Source: Neorhizobium galegae | GTDB taxonomy: Bacteria; Pseudomonadota; Alphaproteobacteria; Rhizobiales; Rhizobiaceae | Assembly: GCF_021391675.1 (NCBI RefSeq) | Contig: NZ_CP090097.1 | Span: 54,641 to 118,640 of the forward strand | Reading direction: 5' to 3' | DNA: 64,000 nt | Shown here: positions 1 through 9,278 of the stretch, piece by piece | Layout: every line of letters begins with the position of its first letter | Position numbering within the stretch: position 1 is the stretch's first letter | Made by a program: the position numbers and the translations under genes | The notes under the pieces: generated by a model | What the model was told of the DNA's origin: nothing | The model's input: the letters and a program-made list of their open reading frames with translations, nothing else | The model's database searches: none

Positions 1-553
1 CGTGCTCGTCGGCGGGCCGGGCACAGGAAAAACACATATCGCGACCGCCCTCGGCGTCCAGGCGATCGAGCATCACCGCCGAAAGGTCCGCTTCTTCTCG
101 ACCATCGAACTAGTCAACGCTCTCGAGCAGGAGAAGGCCAAAGGCAAGGCAGGCCAGATCGCCGAGACGCTGGTTCGCCTCGATCTGCTGATCCTCGACG
201 AACTCGGATACCTTCCGTTCAGTGCTTCAGGCGGAGCGCTGCTCTTCCATCTGCTGAGCAAGCTCTACGAGCGCACCAGCGTCATCATCACCACCAACCT
301 CAGCTTCAGCGAATGGGCGACCGTCTTTGGCGATGCCAAGATGACGACCGCTCTGCTCGACCGTCTGACCCACCGTTGCCATATCCTGGAAACCGGGAAC
401 GACAGCTTCCGCTTCAAAGCCAGCTCGGCCGCCGCGGCACAAAAGAGAGGAGAAAAGCCCAACCCATTGACCAAAGCCTGATCAGAAAACCATACTTAGA
501 GGTGGCTCACTTCTCGGTGGAAAAACCGGCTCAGTTCCGCGTGGAAACAAACA
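1..553 (+). mobile_element. Right part of an IS21-family element, cut by the window edge
   Basis: The segment holds the C-terminal part of an IstB helper ATPase and then a non-coding end. It runs to about 553, where the sequence changes abruptly to IS66 tnpC. The last bases (gtggaaacaaaca, ending at 553) read inwards as a TGTTTG-type terminus. This IS21 subtype differs from the one at 1503-3984: its IstB differs throughout and its end lacks the TTGACCCC repeats. Its insertion removed the 3' two thirds of the IS66 tnpC. The exact end is inferred to within a few bases. Confidence 0.7.
2..481 (+). CDS. istB: IstB-like ATP-binding protein of IS21, 5' partial
   Basis: IstB is the AAA+ helper ATPase of IS21 transposition; it loads the IstA transposase onto target DNA. 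The visible 159 residues open inside the Walker A motif (GGPGTGKTH) and include the Walker B stretch [12 protein letters not shown] and the sensor region [13 protein letters not shown]. About 85-100 N-terminal residues lie upstream of the window, so the first codon here is not the true start. The C-terminus is longer than in the second IstB (3113-3847), ending in an Ala/Lys-rich tail. It is partial because of the window edge, not because of a mutation that can be seen. Confidence 0.85.
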   Translation: MLVGGPGTGKTHIATALGVQAIEHHRRKVRFFSTIELVNALEQEKAKGKAGQIAETLVRLDLLILDELGYLPFSASGGALLFHLLSKLYERTSVIITTNLSFSEWATVFGDAKMTTALLDRLTHRCHILETGNDSFRFKASSAAAAQKRGEKPNPLTKA

Positions 554-851
554 CCTGGGCTTTTATCGCGGCGATGCCGGTCTGGATCTCCTCGAAGACA
601 AAGGCTTGCTGCTCATCATCGATGGCGGCCGCCCCAAGCTTTTCGGAGCGCCGGCCGAAGCGAGCCCGATCGAAAGCCTTCAGGATCTGTGTCAGCCGCT
701 CGATGCGCTCGTCGGCATCAGCATTCCGGGCCTCGAGGTCATCGACCTGCTTTTCCAAGGCTTCGACGCGGGATGCCTTGTCGGCCATGGCGAGGACCAT
801 GGCCTTTAGGGCCTCAACATCATCCGGGAGCTCGATCTCGGGTCGCGTCAT
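554..851 (-). pseudogene. tnpC: IS66 TnpC (transposase) N-terminal fragment
   Basis: About 100 N-terminal residues of the IS66 DDE transposase remain. They show the coiled-coil/leucine-zipper stretch typical of the TnpC start (residues about 20-65, rich in Leu, Glu and Arg) followed by the conserved RARFGRRSEKL region. The reading frame then enters the end of the neighbouring IS21, which supplies the last few codons and a stop at about 531. The zinc-binding, catalytic and C-terminal domains are lost, so the fragment cannot be an active transposase. Confidence 0.8.
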
Positions 852-925
852 GGATCTGATCAGAGCATATTTTGCCGTGATCCGCCCGCAGTTTCAGGCC
901 CCTGATTCACTTCGCCGCAGTGGTT

Positions 926-1270
926 TTACCCAACAATCTCGGGCGGTTTGACAGGCGTGAAGCGAACCCGCTTCCAGTCCATTCCGTCGACCAAAGCCAA
1001 GAGCTGGGCGTGATTGAGCTGGACCCGGCTGTGTCCGATGCGCGGCCAGCAGAACTGCGCTTTCTCCAGCCGCTTGGCGTAAAGGCAAACGCCGGAGCCG
1101 TCCCACCATACGATCTTGATCCGGTCTGCTCGTTTCGCCCGGAAGACATAAAGAGCTCCGTTGAACGGATCGCTGCCGGCATCTCGAACCAGCGACAGCA
1201 AGCTATCCGGCCCCTTGCGGAAGTCGATCGGATGGCTCGCCAGAAATACTTTCACGTTCGACGGGATCAT
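926..1270 (-). CDS. tnpB: IS66 TnpB (Orf2) accessory protein
   Basis: A complete 114-residue IS66 Orf2 protein. The family signature is clear: an N-terminal VFLASHPIDFRKG motif, then DPFNGALYVFRAKRADRIKIVWWDGSGVCLYAKRL in pieces, then a C-terminal LLALVDGMDW block. The role is poorly defined but TnpB is needed for IS66 transposition. It overlaps the tnpA stop by a few bases (ATGA-like arrangement at 1267-1270), as is usual for translationally coupled IS66 genes. It is intact, but both its partners are broken. Confidence 0.9.
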   Translation of the reverse strand: MIPSNVKVFLASHPIDFRKGPDSLLSLVRDAGSDPFNGALYVFRAKRADRIKIVWWDGSGVCLYAKRLEKAQFCWPRIGHSRVQLNHAQLLALVDGMDWKRVRFTPVKPPEIVG

Positions 1271-1601
1271 GCCGATCGCACCGCTCGGATTACGCGACGC
1301 AGGTGCGCTTCATCGGTATCCGCTCCCGCCCTGACGACGATGTCGCCAATAACGATCTCGATGGCCGAGCTGATCGCGATCACAGATCCCGGCTGACTTT
1401 CGGCCGGCGCCGATGGCTCCGGGGCGCTCTCGTTCACAAGATCTCGCCGCCACCTATAGAGTTGCGAGGGAGTTATGCCGATCCGTCGTGCGATCGCCGA
1501 GATGTGTTTCGGCGTGGAATATTGACCCCTGTGGCGGGGTGATCGGCGTCCAATTTTGACCCCCTTCATGTTTCGTCTGACCATCCGTTTTTTGACGACG
1601 G

Positions 1602-3113
1602 ATGGAGGGGGAGTTGAAGCGAGTGGATACGATTGCGCGTGTTCGTCGAGCCTTCCATGTGCAGGGCTGGTCGGTGAAGAAGATCGTCCGGGAACTGCAT
1701 GTGTCGCGCAACACGGTCCGCAAGATATTGCGGTCCAATGAGACCGACTTCTCTTATGAGCGAGAACGGCAACCATTACCAAAAACCGGCATGTGGAAGG
1801 CTGAGATCGAACGCTTTCTGGCCGCCAACGAGGGCAAGCCTTCTCGGGAGCAGCTTACTCTGATCCGGATTTACGAGGAGCTTCGGGGTCTTGGTTATGA
1901 CGGCGGCTACGATGCGATCCGACGCTATGCAAAAGGCTGGTCGAGGAGCCGGGGAGCTGTCACAGCCGAGGCCTATGTTCCGCTCTATTACGCGCCAGGC
2001 GAGGCCTACCAGTTCGACTGGAGTCACGAGATCATTCTGATCAACGGGGTGACGACGACTGTGAAGGTCGCTCATGTCCGGCTCTGCCACAGCCGGATGA
2101 TGTTTGCCCGAGCCTATATGCGCGAGAGCCAGGAGATGGTGTTCGATGCGCACGACAAGGCCTTCGACTTTTTCCGAGGCACCTGCACGCGCGGCATCTA
2201 CGACAACATGAAAACCGCGGTGGAGACTGTGTTCGTCGGCAAGGAGCGGCAATATAACCGCCGTTTCCTGCAGATGTGCAGCCACTATCTCGTCCAGCCG
2301 GTCGCCTGTACGCCTGCATCCGGCTGGGAGAAGGGACAGGTCGAGAACCAGGTTGGCTTGGTTCGAGAGCGCTTCTTCACGCCGCGCCTCCGAGTCAAAA
2401 GCCTGGAGGAGCTGAATGTCTGGCTGCTCGACAAATGTATCGCTTACGCCAAGGCGCACCGCCATCCCGAGCAGACCGAGCGAATGATCTGGCAGGTGTT
2501 CGAGGAGGAACGCGGCAGCCTCGTGCATTACGTCGGGCCGTTCGACGGCTTCCACAGCGTCCCGGCCTCGGTGTCGAAGACCTGCACGGTTCGTTTCGAC
2601 AACAACAAATACTCCGTGCTCTCAACGGCGGTCGGCCGCCCTGTCGAGGTTCATGCCTATGCCGACCGGATCGTCATCCGGCAGGACGGGGTGAATGTCG
2701 GAGAGCATCAGCGTTGCTTTGGCCGGGGCGAGACAACCTACAATCCTTGGCATTATGTGCCTGTTCTGGCCCGCAAACCCGGAGCTCTTCGTAATGGCGC
2801 ACCGTTCAGGGACTGGGCGTTGCCAGCGGCGATGGAGAAAGTCCGCAAGCGATTGAAGGGCGTCCATGACGGTGATCGGCAAATGGTCACCATCCTTGCA
2901 TGCGTTCCGACCGATGGTCTGGTGGCTGTCGATGCTGCCTGCCAAGAGGCGCTGGATCACGGCGTCGGCTCTGCTTCGGTGATCATCAACATTCTGGCCC
3001 GCAGTCGTGATCCGGCTCCGGCCGCAACCCTGCAAACCCCGGATGCGCTGCGCCTGACCCATGAACCGGTCGCCGATTGCGCACGCTATGACAGGCTCAG
3101 GAGGGCAAGCTGA
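1602..3113 (+). CDS. istA: IstA transposase of IS21
   Basis: A DDE transposase of 503 residues, the usual length for IstA. The N-terminal helix-turn-helix is at residues 12-45 ([17 protein letters not shown], then [13 protein letters not shown]). The RNase H-like catalytic core begins near residue 130 ([11 protein letters not shown], containing the first catalytic Asp) and includes the [23 protein letters not shown] region. The C-terminal beta-barrel part follows. The start could be ATG at 1602 or a GTG a few codons later. The stop overlaps the istB start by one base (TGATG), so the two genes are translationally coupled. Confidence 0.93.
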   Translation: MEGELKRVDTIARVRRAFHVQGWSVKKIVRELHVSRNTVRKILRSNETDFSYERERQPLPKTGMWKAEIERFLAANEGKPSREQLTLIRIYEELRGLGYDGGYDAIRRYAKGWSRSRGAVTAEAYVPLYYAPGEAYQFDWSHEIILINGVTTTVKVAHVRLCHSRMMFARAYMRESQEMVFDAHDKAFDFFRGTCTRGIYDNMKTAVETVFVGKERQYNRRFLQMCSHYLVQPVACTPASGWEKGQVENQVGLVRERFFTPRLRVKSLEELNVWLLDKCIAYAKAHRHPEQTERMIWQVFEEERGSLVHYVGPFDGFHSVPASVSKTCTVRFDNNKYSVLSTAVGRPVEVHAYADRIVIRQDGVNVGEHQRCFGRGETTYNPWHYVPVLARKPGALRNGAPFRDWALPAAMEKVRKRLKGVHDGDRQMVTILACVPTDGLVAVDAACQEALDHGVGSASVIINILARSRDPAPAATLQTPDALRLTHEPVADCARYDRLRRAS

Positions 3114-3847
3114 TGGAACGCACACAGGTTCTCGAACTGATGAGCACGTTGAAGCTCTACGGAATGCGCAGCGCTTATGATGAGGTCATGGGCAATGGCA
3201 TCAAACGGCAACATGAGCCGCCGCGCATTGTCGGTGACCTGCTGCAGTCGGAGATCGCCGAGAAGCAAGCACGCTCCATTCGCTACCAGCTCAGCATAGC
3301 CAAGCTGCCACTTGCCAAGGATATCGACGACTTCGACTTCGCCGATACCCCTGTGAATGAACCGTTGGTGCGGGAGCTGGCCGCAGGCACCTTCGTCGCC
3401 GACCAACGTAACATCGTTCTCGTCGGCGGCACGGGAACAGGAAAGAGCCACCTGGCCATCGCGATTGCCCGTGCCTTGATCCGCAACGGAACGCGCGGCC
3501 GTTTCTTCAATGTCGTCGATCTGGTCAACCGCCTGGAAACAGAAACACGCAGCGGAAAGCAGGGACGAACAGCGGACTATCTCAATCGCCTCGACTTCAT
3601 CATCCTCGATGAACTCGGCTATCTGCCCTTCGCCCAGGCCGGAGGTCAGCTCCTGTTCCACCTGATCAGCAGGCTATACGAGCGCACCTCGATCATCGTC
3701 ACGACGAACCTCGCCTTCGGTGAATGGCCGTCAGTGTTCGGCGATGCCAAGATGACGACGGCGCTCCTCGACCGCCTGACCCATCATTGCGAGATCGTCG
3801 AGACCGGAAACGAATCCTGGCGCTTCAAGAACCGCTCTCAAAGCTAA
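3113..3847 (+). CDS. istB: IstB ATPase of IS21
   Basis: A 244-residue AAA+ helper ATPase, full length for IstB. It shows an N-terminal helical domain ([14 protein letters not shown]), Walker [12 protein letters not shown] at about residues 104-114, Walker [13 protein letters not shown] at about 160, and sensor [18 protein letters not shown]. It forms oligomers on target DNA and stimulates IstA. The start is fixed by the TGATG overlap with istA. The last 73 codons recur unchanged at 58771-58988. Confidence 0.93.
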   Translation: MERTQVLELMSTLKLYGMRSAYDEVMGNGIKRQHEPPRIVGDLLQSEIAEKQARSIRYQLSIAKLPLAKDIDDFDFADTPVNEPLVRELAAGTFVADQRNIVLVGGTGTGKSHLAIAIARALIRNGTRGRFFNVVDLVNRLETETRSGKQGRTADYLNRLDFIILDELGYLPFAQAGGQLLFHLISRLYERTSIIVTTNLAFGEWPSVFGDAKMTTALLDRLTHHCEIVETGNESWRFKNRSQS

Positions 3848-3984
3848 AGCCGAAGATACCCGTCACCCGCACTTGGCCTACCCTCTGCAACCCCGGCCAG
3901 CGCCGGGCAGGCCAAGCGCTGATCGGCTACAGGGGGGTGAAGATTGGACGCCGATAAGGGGTCAACATTCCGAGCCGATTGACA
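3630..3984 (+). repeat. 355-bp direct repeat, copy 1 (IS21 right end)
   Basis: By eye, 3630-3984 is repeated in the same orientation and without differences at 58771-59125 (offset 55141). It covers the istB 3' end and the IS21 right terminus. Such a repeat is long enough for RecA-dependent recombination, which would remove the 55 kb between the copies, including all nif, fix and nod genes of this window. Confidence 0.85.
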
Positions 3985-4230
3985 GCCGAGATATTCACTC
4001 CAGGTCGGCAAGCCTCCTCAACCGCCTCGAGCTTGAATTCGTCGGACCAGAAACGACGCAACTGTCGGGGAGAACCCTCAAGTCGATCCGTCACGGCCTC
4101 AATCATATGGATCATTCTAGGGCTAGCCGTAGGCGTAGACATAGATCCTCACAACCAGAGAAAATCAGATGCCTGATGCCATAGCGTGATGGCCATCAGC
4201 CTTGCCAGATGGGGTCTGCTTGTCGCTTAC

Positions 4231-4395
4231 AAATTTGCACGCCGGAACACAACCAAACCTTCCTTGGCAATTACCGCGGCATACTGATGAGTGACGGCTA
4301 CACAGCCTGGCGCACATTGGATGGTGCGACCCATGTGATCGGCGCCCTCATGCCGTGGAACTACGCCGCCTGAACGGCCTCAGCTTGTCGCTTAC
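4231..4395. mobile_element. Patchwork of IS remnants (ISL3-type end, IS66 tnpC 3' end)
   Basis: Bases 4231-4256 match, inverted, the left end of the ISL3-type element at 24112 (core TTCCGGCGTGCAAATTT). Bases 4257-4373 then encode the scrambled C-terminus of an IS66 TnpC (YRGILMSDGYTAWRTLDG, then LMPWNYAA and a stop), joined with an internal deletion. An IS66 terminus reading GTAAGCGACAAGC inwards ends at 4395. None of these pieces can be functional. They mark an older IS layer that preceded the intact IS21. Confidence 0.65.
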
Positions 4396-4829
4396 GGTTA
4401 AACAATGCTTGAACAATATTTTGAACTTCAATGATTGCGATGGCGCCGCGCGGATCACGCCGATGCCAGGCGCAGACATGAAAGACGATAAGAGCCCGCG
4501 CCAGTATCAACGCCGAGACAATGGCACCGATCGACAGCGACACATCCATGTCACGAAAGGCCATTTCTCGGCTGGTCGGGCAAAACCGGCAACGCGCGTA
4601 CGATCAACATATCAAGAATGCGTCGGACCCCGTTGACCAGCTTCGCAAGGTCGCGCAGTAAGCGCCAGAAAACCTTCAAGAGAGCGGTCATCGGTCGTCC
4701 TTCCCACAGGCTACGCTTGAAAAAATCAAGTTTACCAGACAACGCCGATGGCACCCTATCCTGCTATACGGTTCTCGAGATCTCAACTGTCGAGGACCAA
4801 CGGTGTTTCGAAACCTCAACGGGTTGTAT
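4396..4829. other. Gene-poor stretch downstream of nifT
   Basis: No gene is convincing here. Two short overlapping minus-strand frames (about 4551-4691, 46 codons, with WRLLRDLAKLVNGVRRILDML; and 4361-4564, with a hydrophobic segment) could be remains of one small hydrophobic protein broken by a frameshift. The second runs into IS66 DNA at its 3' end, so it is not a natural gene there. I recognise neither. Confidence 0.35.
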
Positions 4830-5066
4830 TTACGTTGGCTGTTGGAAAACGCTCATCTCCTCCATCCGGTACTTTGGAGCCTCGACTGTAACCGGAAGGC
4901 GAGTGTTTCGCGGAAGGTCGGGAAGGGCCAGTCGCATCCCACTGGTTAGCGACACGACACCGCCCCACAGTTTTTCGCTCTCCATCGAGAGTATCGGCTC
5001 CTCGAGATCAAGCTTTGGCATATAGGCCGAGAGGCTGTCGCAAGTTCGACGAATCGTCACTTTCAT
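4830..5066 (-). CDS. nifT: NifT/FixU, small nitrogen fixation protein
   Basis: A 78-residue protein with the NifT/FixU pattern: start MKVTIRR, then LSAYMPKLDLEEPI, then the conserved LWGGVVSLTSGMRL core, ending TRLPVTVEAP. Its biochemical role is undefined; it is commonly found at the end of nifB-fdxN-(nifZ)-nifT operons, as here. The start at 5066 is chosen because all family similarity begins there, with an AAGGATC ribosome-binding-like stretch upstream. The frame stays open to about 5259 without an ATG; that extension resembles nothing I know. No nifZ is present between fdxN and this gene. Confidence 0.85.
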   Translation of the reverse strand: MKVTIRRTCDSLSAYMPKLDLEEPILSMESEKLWGGVVSLTSGMRLALPDLPRNTRLPVTVEAPKYRMEEMSVFQQPT

Positions 5067-5342
5067 CTGGCTGATCCTTCTTTGAAACAGAATGCTTTTC
5101 GTGAAGGCAGTAGCGTGCTTGATCAAATGCACATGCACTGACGGCAGTGCTACCAAATAATCGGCTGCAAAGAGAAGGGCTGTCCTTTCGTTTGTACTGA
5201 GCGTTAATTGTTCCTGCCGAGGACCCCCACTGCTTCTTGAGACAAACTGCGGGTGCTAGTCATCTCTCCTGTCCCGCTCGCAGTCGCCACGAAATATCCT
5301 CCAACGCACAGACAGCACCCTTGGCTAATCGTTAGGTGGCGG

Positions 5343-5534
5343 TTAGGCGGGGACACACGTCTCCTTCATTGGGCACGCTGCGGCACATTGCTGAGTTCCG
5401 AATTCGTCGCACTCGGTGCATTTTCGCGGATCGATGACGTAGTTTTCCCCCTTCAAGGCGACTGCCCCTGAAGGGCACACGAATTCACAGGCGCCGCATT
5501 GGCTGCATTGGGACGTTACGATCTTGAAGGCCAT
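5343..5534 (-). CDS. fdxN: FdxN, nif-operon 2[4Fe-4S] ferredoxin
   Basis: A 63-residue ferredoxin with two cluster motifs: [16 protein letters not shown] (residues 9-24) and the expanded [17 protein letters not shown] (residues 39-55), a spacing typical of the nif-linked bacterial ferredoxins. FdxN has been shown in rhizobia to be needed for nitrogen fixation, probably as electron donor to NifB or nitrogenase. It follows nifB by 2 bp, so it is certainly co-transcribed and probably translationally coupled with it. Confidence 0.95.
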   Translation of the reverse strand: MAFKIVTSQCSQCGACEFVCPSGAVALKGENYVIDPRKCTECDEFGTQQCAAACPMKETCVPA

Positions 5535-5536
5535 TT

Positions 5537-7036
5537 TCAGCTCCTGGTCATATTGGGAAGATGGGATGTCGCTACCGCCGATTTGTTCTCAAACTCGGCG
5601 GCGTAGAACGCGCCAATTGCGGCTTCAATATAGTCATAGGCATAAGCCTCCGTCGCTCGCACACCAGCTTCCGCCAACCTCTTCTTTGGGACGTCTCCAA
5701 CCTTGGCGCACAACAATAGGTCTACGCCATTGAGCGCAACAATCGTGCTGTTAAAGGCAGCGTTGTCACACCAGCCGCCGAGACAGGACTGCTCGACCTT
5801 GCGATGGCCTGTTCGACCAATCCCCGACGGCGAGACCTCGTAAATTTGGAATTCAATTCCGTGGCCAAAGTGCTCATTGATGCGGCCACCGCCCTTGGTC
5901 GCCACCGCGACAAGAAACGATTGATCGGACACCACGGATCTGACGGCTTTGAGTGCTTCTTTTCTAGACGTCAGACGTTCACCGCGCGCACGTTCAACGA
6001 ACTCGCGGTAGGTAAGGCGCTTTGCCGGATCATAGGCCGGCGCAAGAAGGAGATCACCGGTCGTAAATTCCTGGGCGAGATCAACGCCGAGCAGACCGAC
6101 CGCATCTGCGCGACATTGCCGGCAGTGGCGCATAAGCGTCCCTCGACCCTTCATCCGATCCTGGAGTAGGCTTAGTTCGAGAGCGTCTGGCCCACGCTGG
6201 CCGGTGAGTCCATAGTAAGTGCCGTGAGAGTGGCCTGAAATAAGGGGGGTTACGTTGTGCATGAATGCCCCACGATCGCTGACTGATCTATTCACTTCGA
6301 TCAGATGCTCGTCGTTAACGCCTGGAATTAGTATTGAATTGATTTTGGTGAGGATGCCTCGCTCAGTCAGCATCTCCAAGCCCAGCATCTGACGCTCGTG
6401 AAGAGTTCTGGCAGCTTCAATTCCGGTGAGGCGGCGATCCCTGAAAAATATCCATGGGTAAATCTTCACGCCGACATTTGGATCGACCATGTTGATCGTA
6501 ATGGTCACGTGATCAACATTCAACCCGGCGAGCTCTTCGACATGGTCCGGCAACGAAAGGCCATTGGTCGACACGCAGAACTTGATGTCGGGGATCTCCT
6601 TCGCGACCAGTTCCAATGTTGTTTTTGTCCTGTTCCAATCATAGCAAGCGTCGCCAGGCCCGGCGATACCAAGGACAGAGAGCTGCGGCAATGCGCTGGC
6701 TACCGTCATTACCTTTCGCAGAGCCTGGTCCGGGGTTAACCTTTCCGAGGTAACGCCAGGCCGGCTTTCGTTAGCGCAGTCATATTTTCGGTTGCAGTAG
6801 TTGCACTGGATGTTGCACGCTGGAGCAACCGCAACGTGTATTCGGGCAAAATAAGAATGCGCGTCTTCTGAGAAGCATGGATGATCTTCCACTCGTTCCC
6901 AAACCGCCGGATCTGCACCATCTGGTGCCGAGCGTCCATAGGTGTGGGATTGTCCAGACGCACCGGTATATAAGTTTACGCAAGCGGGCGCGTAGACGGT
7001 TTGGTTACACCCTTCATTCGTTTTAGCTGGTGTCAT
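5537..7036 (-). CDS. nifB: NifB, radical SAM enzyme making the FeMo-cofactor core
   Basis: NifB builds NifB-co (an 8Fe-9S-C cluster) from two 4Fe-4S units and SAM. The radical SAM motif [14 protein letters not shown] lies near residue 75, preceded by [16 protein letters not shown]. The C-terminal NifX/NafY-like domain starts near residue 385 ([18 protein letters not shown]). The length of 499 residues is normal. Start chosen at 7036 (second of two adjacent ATGs), five bases after CGGAG. An upstream GTG at 7057 has no ribosome site. I see no sigma-54 promoter in the 210 bp up to rpoN, so it may be read from further upstream. Confidence 0.96.
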   Translation of the reverse strand: MTPAKTNEGCNQTVYAPACVNLYTGASGQSHTYGRSAPDGADPAVWERVEDHPCFSEDAHSYFARIHVAVAPACNIQCNYCNRKYDCANESRPGVTSERLTPDQALRKVMTVASALPQLSVLGIAGPGDACYDWNRTKTTLELVAKEIPDIKFCVSTNGLSLPDHVEELAGLNVDHVTITINMVDPNVGVKIYPWIFFRDRRLTGIEAARTLHERQMLGLEMLTERGILTKINSILIPGVNDEHLIEVNRSVSDRGAFMHNVTPLISGHSHGTYYGLTGQRGPDALELSLLQDRMKGRGTLMRHCRQCRADAVGLLGVDLAQEFTTGDLLLAPAYDPAKRLTYREFVERARGERLTSRKEALKAVRSVVSDQSFLVAVATKGGGRINEHFGHGIEFQIYEVSPSGIGRTGHRKVEQSCLGGWCDNAAFNSTIVALNGVDLLLCAKVGDVPKKRLAEAGVRATEAYAYDYIEAAIGAFYAAEFENKSAVATSHLPNMTRS

Positions 7037-7249
7037 CATATCTCCGTTGACAGGCACATATTGGTTCGCAAGGTGGGATAGATCCCGATCCTGAAAAGGC
7101 TCCTCCCTTTGTGCTCACCCATTGGGCTTTCCGTACGTCCTTGCTTCCTGCCCGGCCGCAGACGCGGCAACTCAAAAAACCGCCGACCGTCGGCACCTGA
7201 TGGAGGATCCAACTCAGGCTCGATGCGGTCGGCAAGAAGCATGACAGAG

Positions 7250-8806
7250 TCAGAAGCGGACGGCCCGGCTATCCGCCCGCTTTTCGCGACGGCGCTGGAC
7301 GGAAGAAGGAATGTTCATCGCCTCGCGGTACTTCGCGACGGTCCGGCGCGCGAGCTCGACCCCGCCGCGCTTCAGGCTGACTACGATATCCTCGTCGGAG
7401 AGCACCGTCTCAGGCGTCTCCTGCGCGATGAGCAGGCGAATCCGGTGGCGCACGGCCTCGGCCGAATGGCTGTCGCCGCCTTCTTCTGCCGAGCCGATCG
7501 ACACCGTGAAGAAATATTTGAGTTCGAACATGCCCCGCGGCGTCAGCATGCATTTGTTGGAGGTGACGCGGCTGACCGTGGATTCATGCATCTTGATCGC
7601 TTCGGCAACGGTCTTCTGAGTCAATGGGTGCAGGTGGTCGACGCCGTGCATCAGGAAGACATCCTGCTGGCGGACGATTTCGGTCGCCACCTTCATGATC
7701 GTCTTGGCCCGCTGGTCGAGGCTGCGCGTCAGCCAGTTGGCATGTTGCATGCATTCGGAGAGGAAGTTGTGGACATCCCCGTTTTTCGGGCAGTTCTTCG
7801 ACACCGTCTGGAAATAGGTATGGTTGACCAGAACGCGCGGCAGGGTGTCCGGATTGAGTTCGACCATCCAGCCGCCGTCGGGCGCTGCGCGCACGACGAT
7901 ATCCGGCGAAATCGTCTCTGACATGCCGCGCTCGAAACCCGCGCCGGGCTTCGGGTTGAGGCCGCGGATTTCCGCCAGCATGTCGATCAGGTCTTCGTCA
8001 TCGACACCGCAGATCTTTCGAAGCGAGGCGAAGTCGCGTTTGCCGAGCAGATCCAGATGTCTGATCAGTGCTTCCATGGCCGGGTCGAGCCGGTCCTTTT
8101 CCCGAAGCTGGATTGCCAGACACTCGCTGAGTGACCGGGCGAAGACGCCCGGCGGATCGAGCGTCTGCAGCGAGTGCAGGATGGCCTCCACATTCTCGGA
8201 GCTTCTGCCGAGGCGGGCGGCAATCTCCTCGATGTCGCCCAGCATGTAGCCGGCCTCGTCGAGCTGATCGACGAGATGCTGAGCAATCAGGCGGCTGGCC
8301 GCATCGACGATCAGGAAGGGAATCTGCTGGTTCAGATGGTCGCGCAGCGTCACCTGGCCGGCGACGGAATCATTCAGGTCGTAGCCTTCGCCGGCATCGC
8401 CGCCCGGCATGGATTTCCACTGGCTGAGCAGTTCCGGCGCATCGGCGCGCCGCACCGGGCCGTCGTCCAGGGAGACGTTTTCGAAGCCCGTATCGAGCCC
8501 TTCGCCGAGCCTCTCGGTGCTGATGGAGGAGGAGCCTTCATACCAGTCGCTATCGACTTCGGCGGCCGCCGAACTCTCGCGGCCTTCGGTCGGGGCAAAG
8601 TCGTCGGCGGTTTCGAAGCCTGTTTCCGCGTCGTTTTCGCTCTCGCTTGACGTAAATTCGAGCAGCGGGTTCTTTTCCACCTCGTCGGCAACGAACTGAG
8701 TCAGTTCGGGAAACGTCATCTGCAGCAACCGCATGTCTTGTATCAGTTGCGGCGATGGCCGCGCACATTGGGTGTGACTCGGGGAAAAATGGCTGAGGGT
8801 TTTCAT
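7250..8806 (-). CDS. rpoN: RNA polymerase sigma-54 factor, symbiotic copy
   Basis: Sigma-54 lets NifA activate -24/-12 promoters. The 518 residues contain region I (LIQDMRLLQMTFPELTQFVADEVEKN in part, ending NPLLE), a long acidic region II (residues 50-140), the core-binding domain, the HTH (TVAEAIKMHESTVSRV) followed by MLTPRGMFELKYFF, and the RpoN box ARRTVAKYRE near residue 492. The N-terminus has an odd leader (MKTLSHFSPSHTQ) and only one obvious Gln-rich turn. Its place between nifA and nifB suggests a symbiosis-dedicated copy like R. etli rpoN2; a chromosomal rpoN would be elsewhere. It overlaps the HTH gene upstream by 4 bp. Confidence 0.93.
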   Translation of the reverse strand: MKTLSHFSPSHTQCARPSPQLIQDMRLLQMTFPELTQFVADEVEKNPLLEFTSSESENDAETGFETADDFAPTEGRESSAAAEVDSDWYEGSSSISTERLGEGLDTGFENVSLDDGPVRRADAPELLSQWKSMPGGDAGEGYDLNDSVAGQVTLRDHLNQQIPFLIVDAASRLIAQHLVDQLDEAGYMLGDIEEIAARLGRSSENVEAILHSLQTLDPPGVFARSLSECLAIQLREKDRLDPAMEALIRHLDLLGKRDFASLRKICGVDDEDLIDMLAEIRGLNPKPGAGFERGMSETISPDIVVRAAPDGGWMVELNPDTLPRVLVNHTYFQTVSKNCPKNGDVHNFLSECMQHANWLTRSLDQRAKTIMKVATEIVRQQDVFLMHGVDHLHPLTQKTVAEAIKMHESTVSRVTSNKCMLTPRGMFELKYFFTVSIGSAEEGGDSHSAEAVRHRIRLLIAQETPETVLSDEDIVVSLKRGGVELARRTVAKYREAMNIPSSVQRRREKRADSRAVRF

Positions 8807-9210
8807 TCAGAGCTCCTGATAGCTGAGGTGCCCGCGCTCTTGCCCGTGTGAGCAAGCACGACGATGTCGCTAAGTTTGGCCTCGCGGTCCGTTGCATCCT
8901 TAGTCATCGACGAGGGTCTCCCCTGCTTCGTTGTCGCGCGGAAGGACGAGGCAGTAGCGGAAGTAGGGACGGCCGGTCGGATCTTCCTCGCGGAGCTCTT
9001 GTCGATCTTCGCGCCGAAATTCTGCTGGAGTTCGAAGATGCGGAGGGGCAGGGCGTTGATGCGGTAGACGAGGCGAGCCTCCGTGTTGGAGATCCCATTT
9101 TCGAGACCACGCTCCGAGGAGAGGTACTCGTAGAGGGACTTCAATTGGGGGGTGCCGCGCGCCTGGACGTTTTTGAGCTGCAAGATTGCAGCCATGGTGA
9201 GCCGGGTCAT
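8803..9210 (-). CDS. Small HTH-domain protein coupled to rpoN
   Basis: A 135-residue protein whose stop overlaps the rpoN start (ATGA), so the two are translationally coupled. Residues 15-70 (LKSLYEYLSSERGL, then GISNTEARLVYRINALPLRIFELQQNFG) resemble the short winged-helix/HTH domain found in phage and plasmid proteins (HTH_39-like, from memory of the pattern TEA..YRI..LP.RI.EL). The C-terminal 60 residues are low-complexity, Ser/Thr/Ala-rich and unlike anything known to me. It may regulate the rpoN-nifB segment, but no target is visible. In R. etli the gene before rpoN2 is a peroxiredoxin (prxS); this is not one. Confidence 0.6.
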   Translation of the reverse strand: MTRLTMAAILQLKNVQARGTPQLKSLYEYLSSERGLENGISNTEARLVYRINALPLRIFELQQNFGAKIDKSSARKIRPAVPTSATASSFRATTKQGRPSSMTKDATDREAKLSDIVVLAHTGKSAGTSAIRSSE

Positions 9211-9278
9211 TTTGGATGGTTCTCCGAAATGTCTCGTTGAGTTTAGATGACTACGCCTGGATCGTCGGATAGCCGCCG

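Larger units (their letters stand above)
1503..3984 (+). mobile_element. Complete IS21-family element with 7-bp target duplication
   Basis: The element is 2482 bp with istA and istB in tandem. Its ends are related inverted repeats: left TGTGTTTCGGCGTGGAATATTG, right (inverted) TGTCAATCGGCTCGGAATGTTG. Both are followed by TTGACCCC and GGCGTCCAAT-type subterminal repeats, the multiple transposase-binding sites usual in IS21. The 7-bp repeat gccgaga flanks it. Both genes are open, so it is probably still active. A truncated copy of its last 355 bp lies at 58771-59125. Confidence 0.9.
1267..4142 (-). pseudogene. tnpA: IS66 TnpA (Orf1), split by IS21
   Basis: The N-terminal part lies at 3985-4142 (start at 4142; FWSDEFKLEAVEEACRPG) and the C-terminal part at 1267-1495 (SAIARRIGITPSQLYRWRRDL, a helix-turn-helix). 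Together they give a normal TnpA of about 125 residues with a MerR/IS3-like HTH. The 2.48-kb IS21 sits between them with the direct repeat gccgaga at 1496-1502 and 3985-3991. Deleting the IS21 plus one repeat restores the reading frame through the HTH without a mismatch, which shows the break is due to this insertion alone. Confidence 0.85.
554..4230 (-). mobile_element. IS66-family element, truncated and interrupted by IS21
   Basis: Read on the minus strand this is IS66 order: terminus (GTAAGCGACAAGC, ending at 4230), tnpA, tnpB, tnpC. A complete IS21 (1503-3984) splits tnpA, and another IS21 end at about 553 cuts off most of tnpC and the far terminus. Removing 1503-3991 rejoins tnpA exactly in frame, so the IS21 insertion was clean. 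The element cannot move by itself because one end and most of TnpC are missing. Confidence 0.8.

Noticed and set aside
1776..2555. 259-codon minus-strand frame inside istA
   Set aside because: Antisense shadow of an intact transposase; no domain resemblance or ribosome site.
5067..5342. Possible nifZ or other gene between fdxN and nifT
   Set aside because: The frame open upstream of nifT has no ATG and no NifZ motifs; only a 19-codon frame has a start.
7109..8650. Long plus-strand frames opposite rpoN (7109-7921, 8174-8650)
   Set aside because: They are antisense shadows of a well-supported rpoN with GC-rich codon bias.
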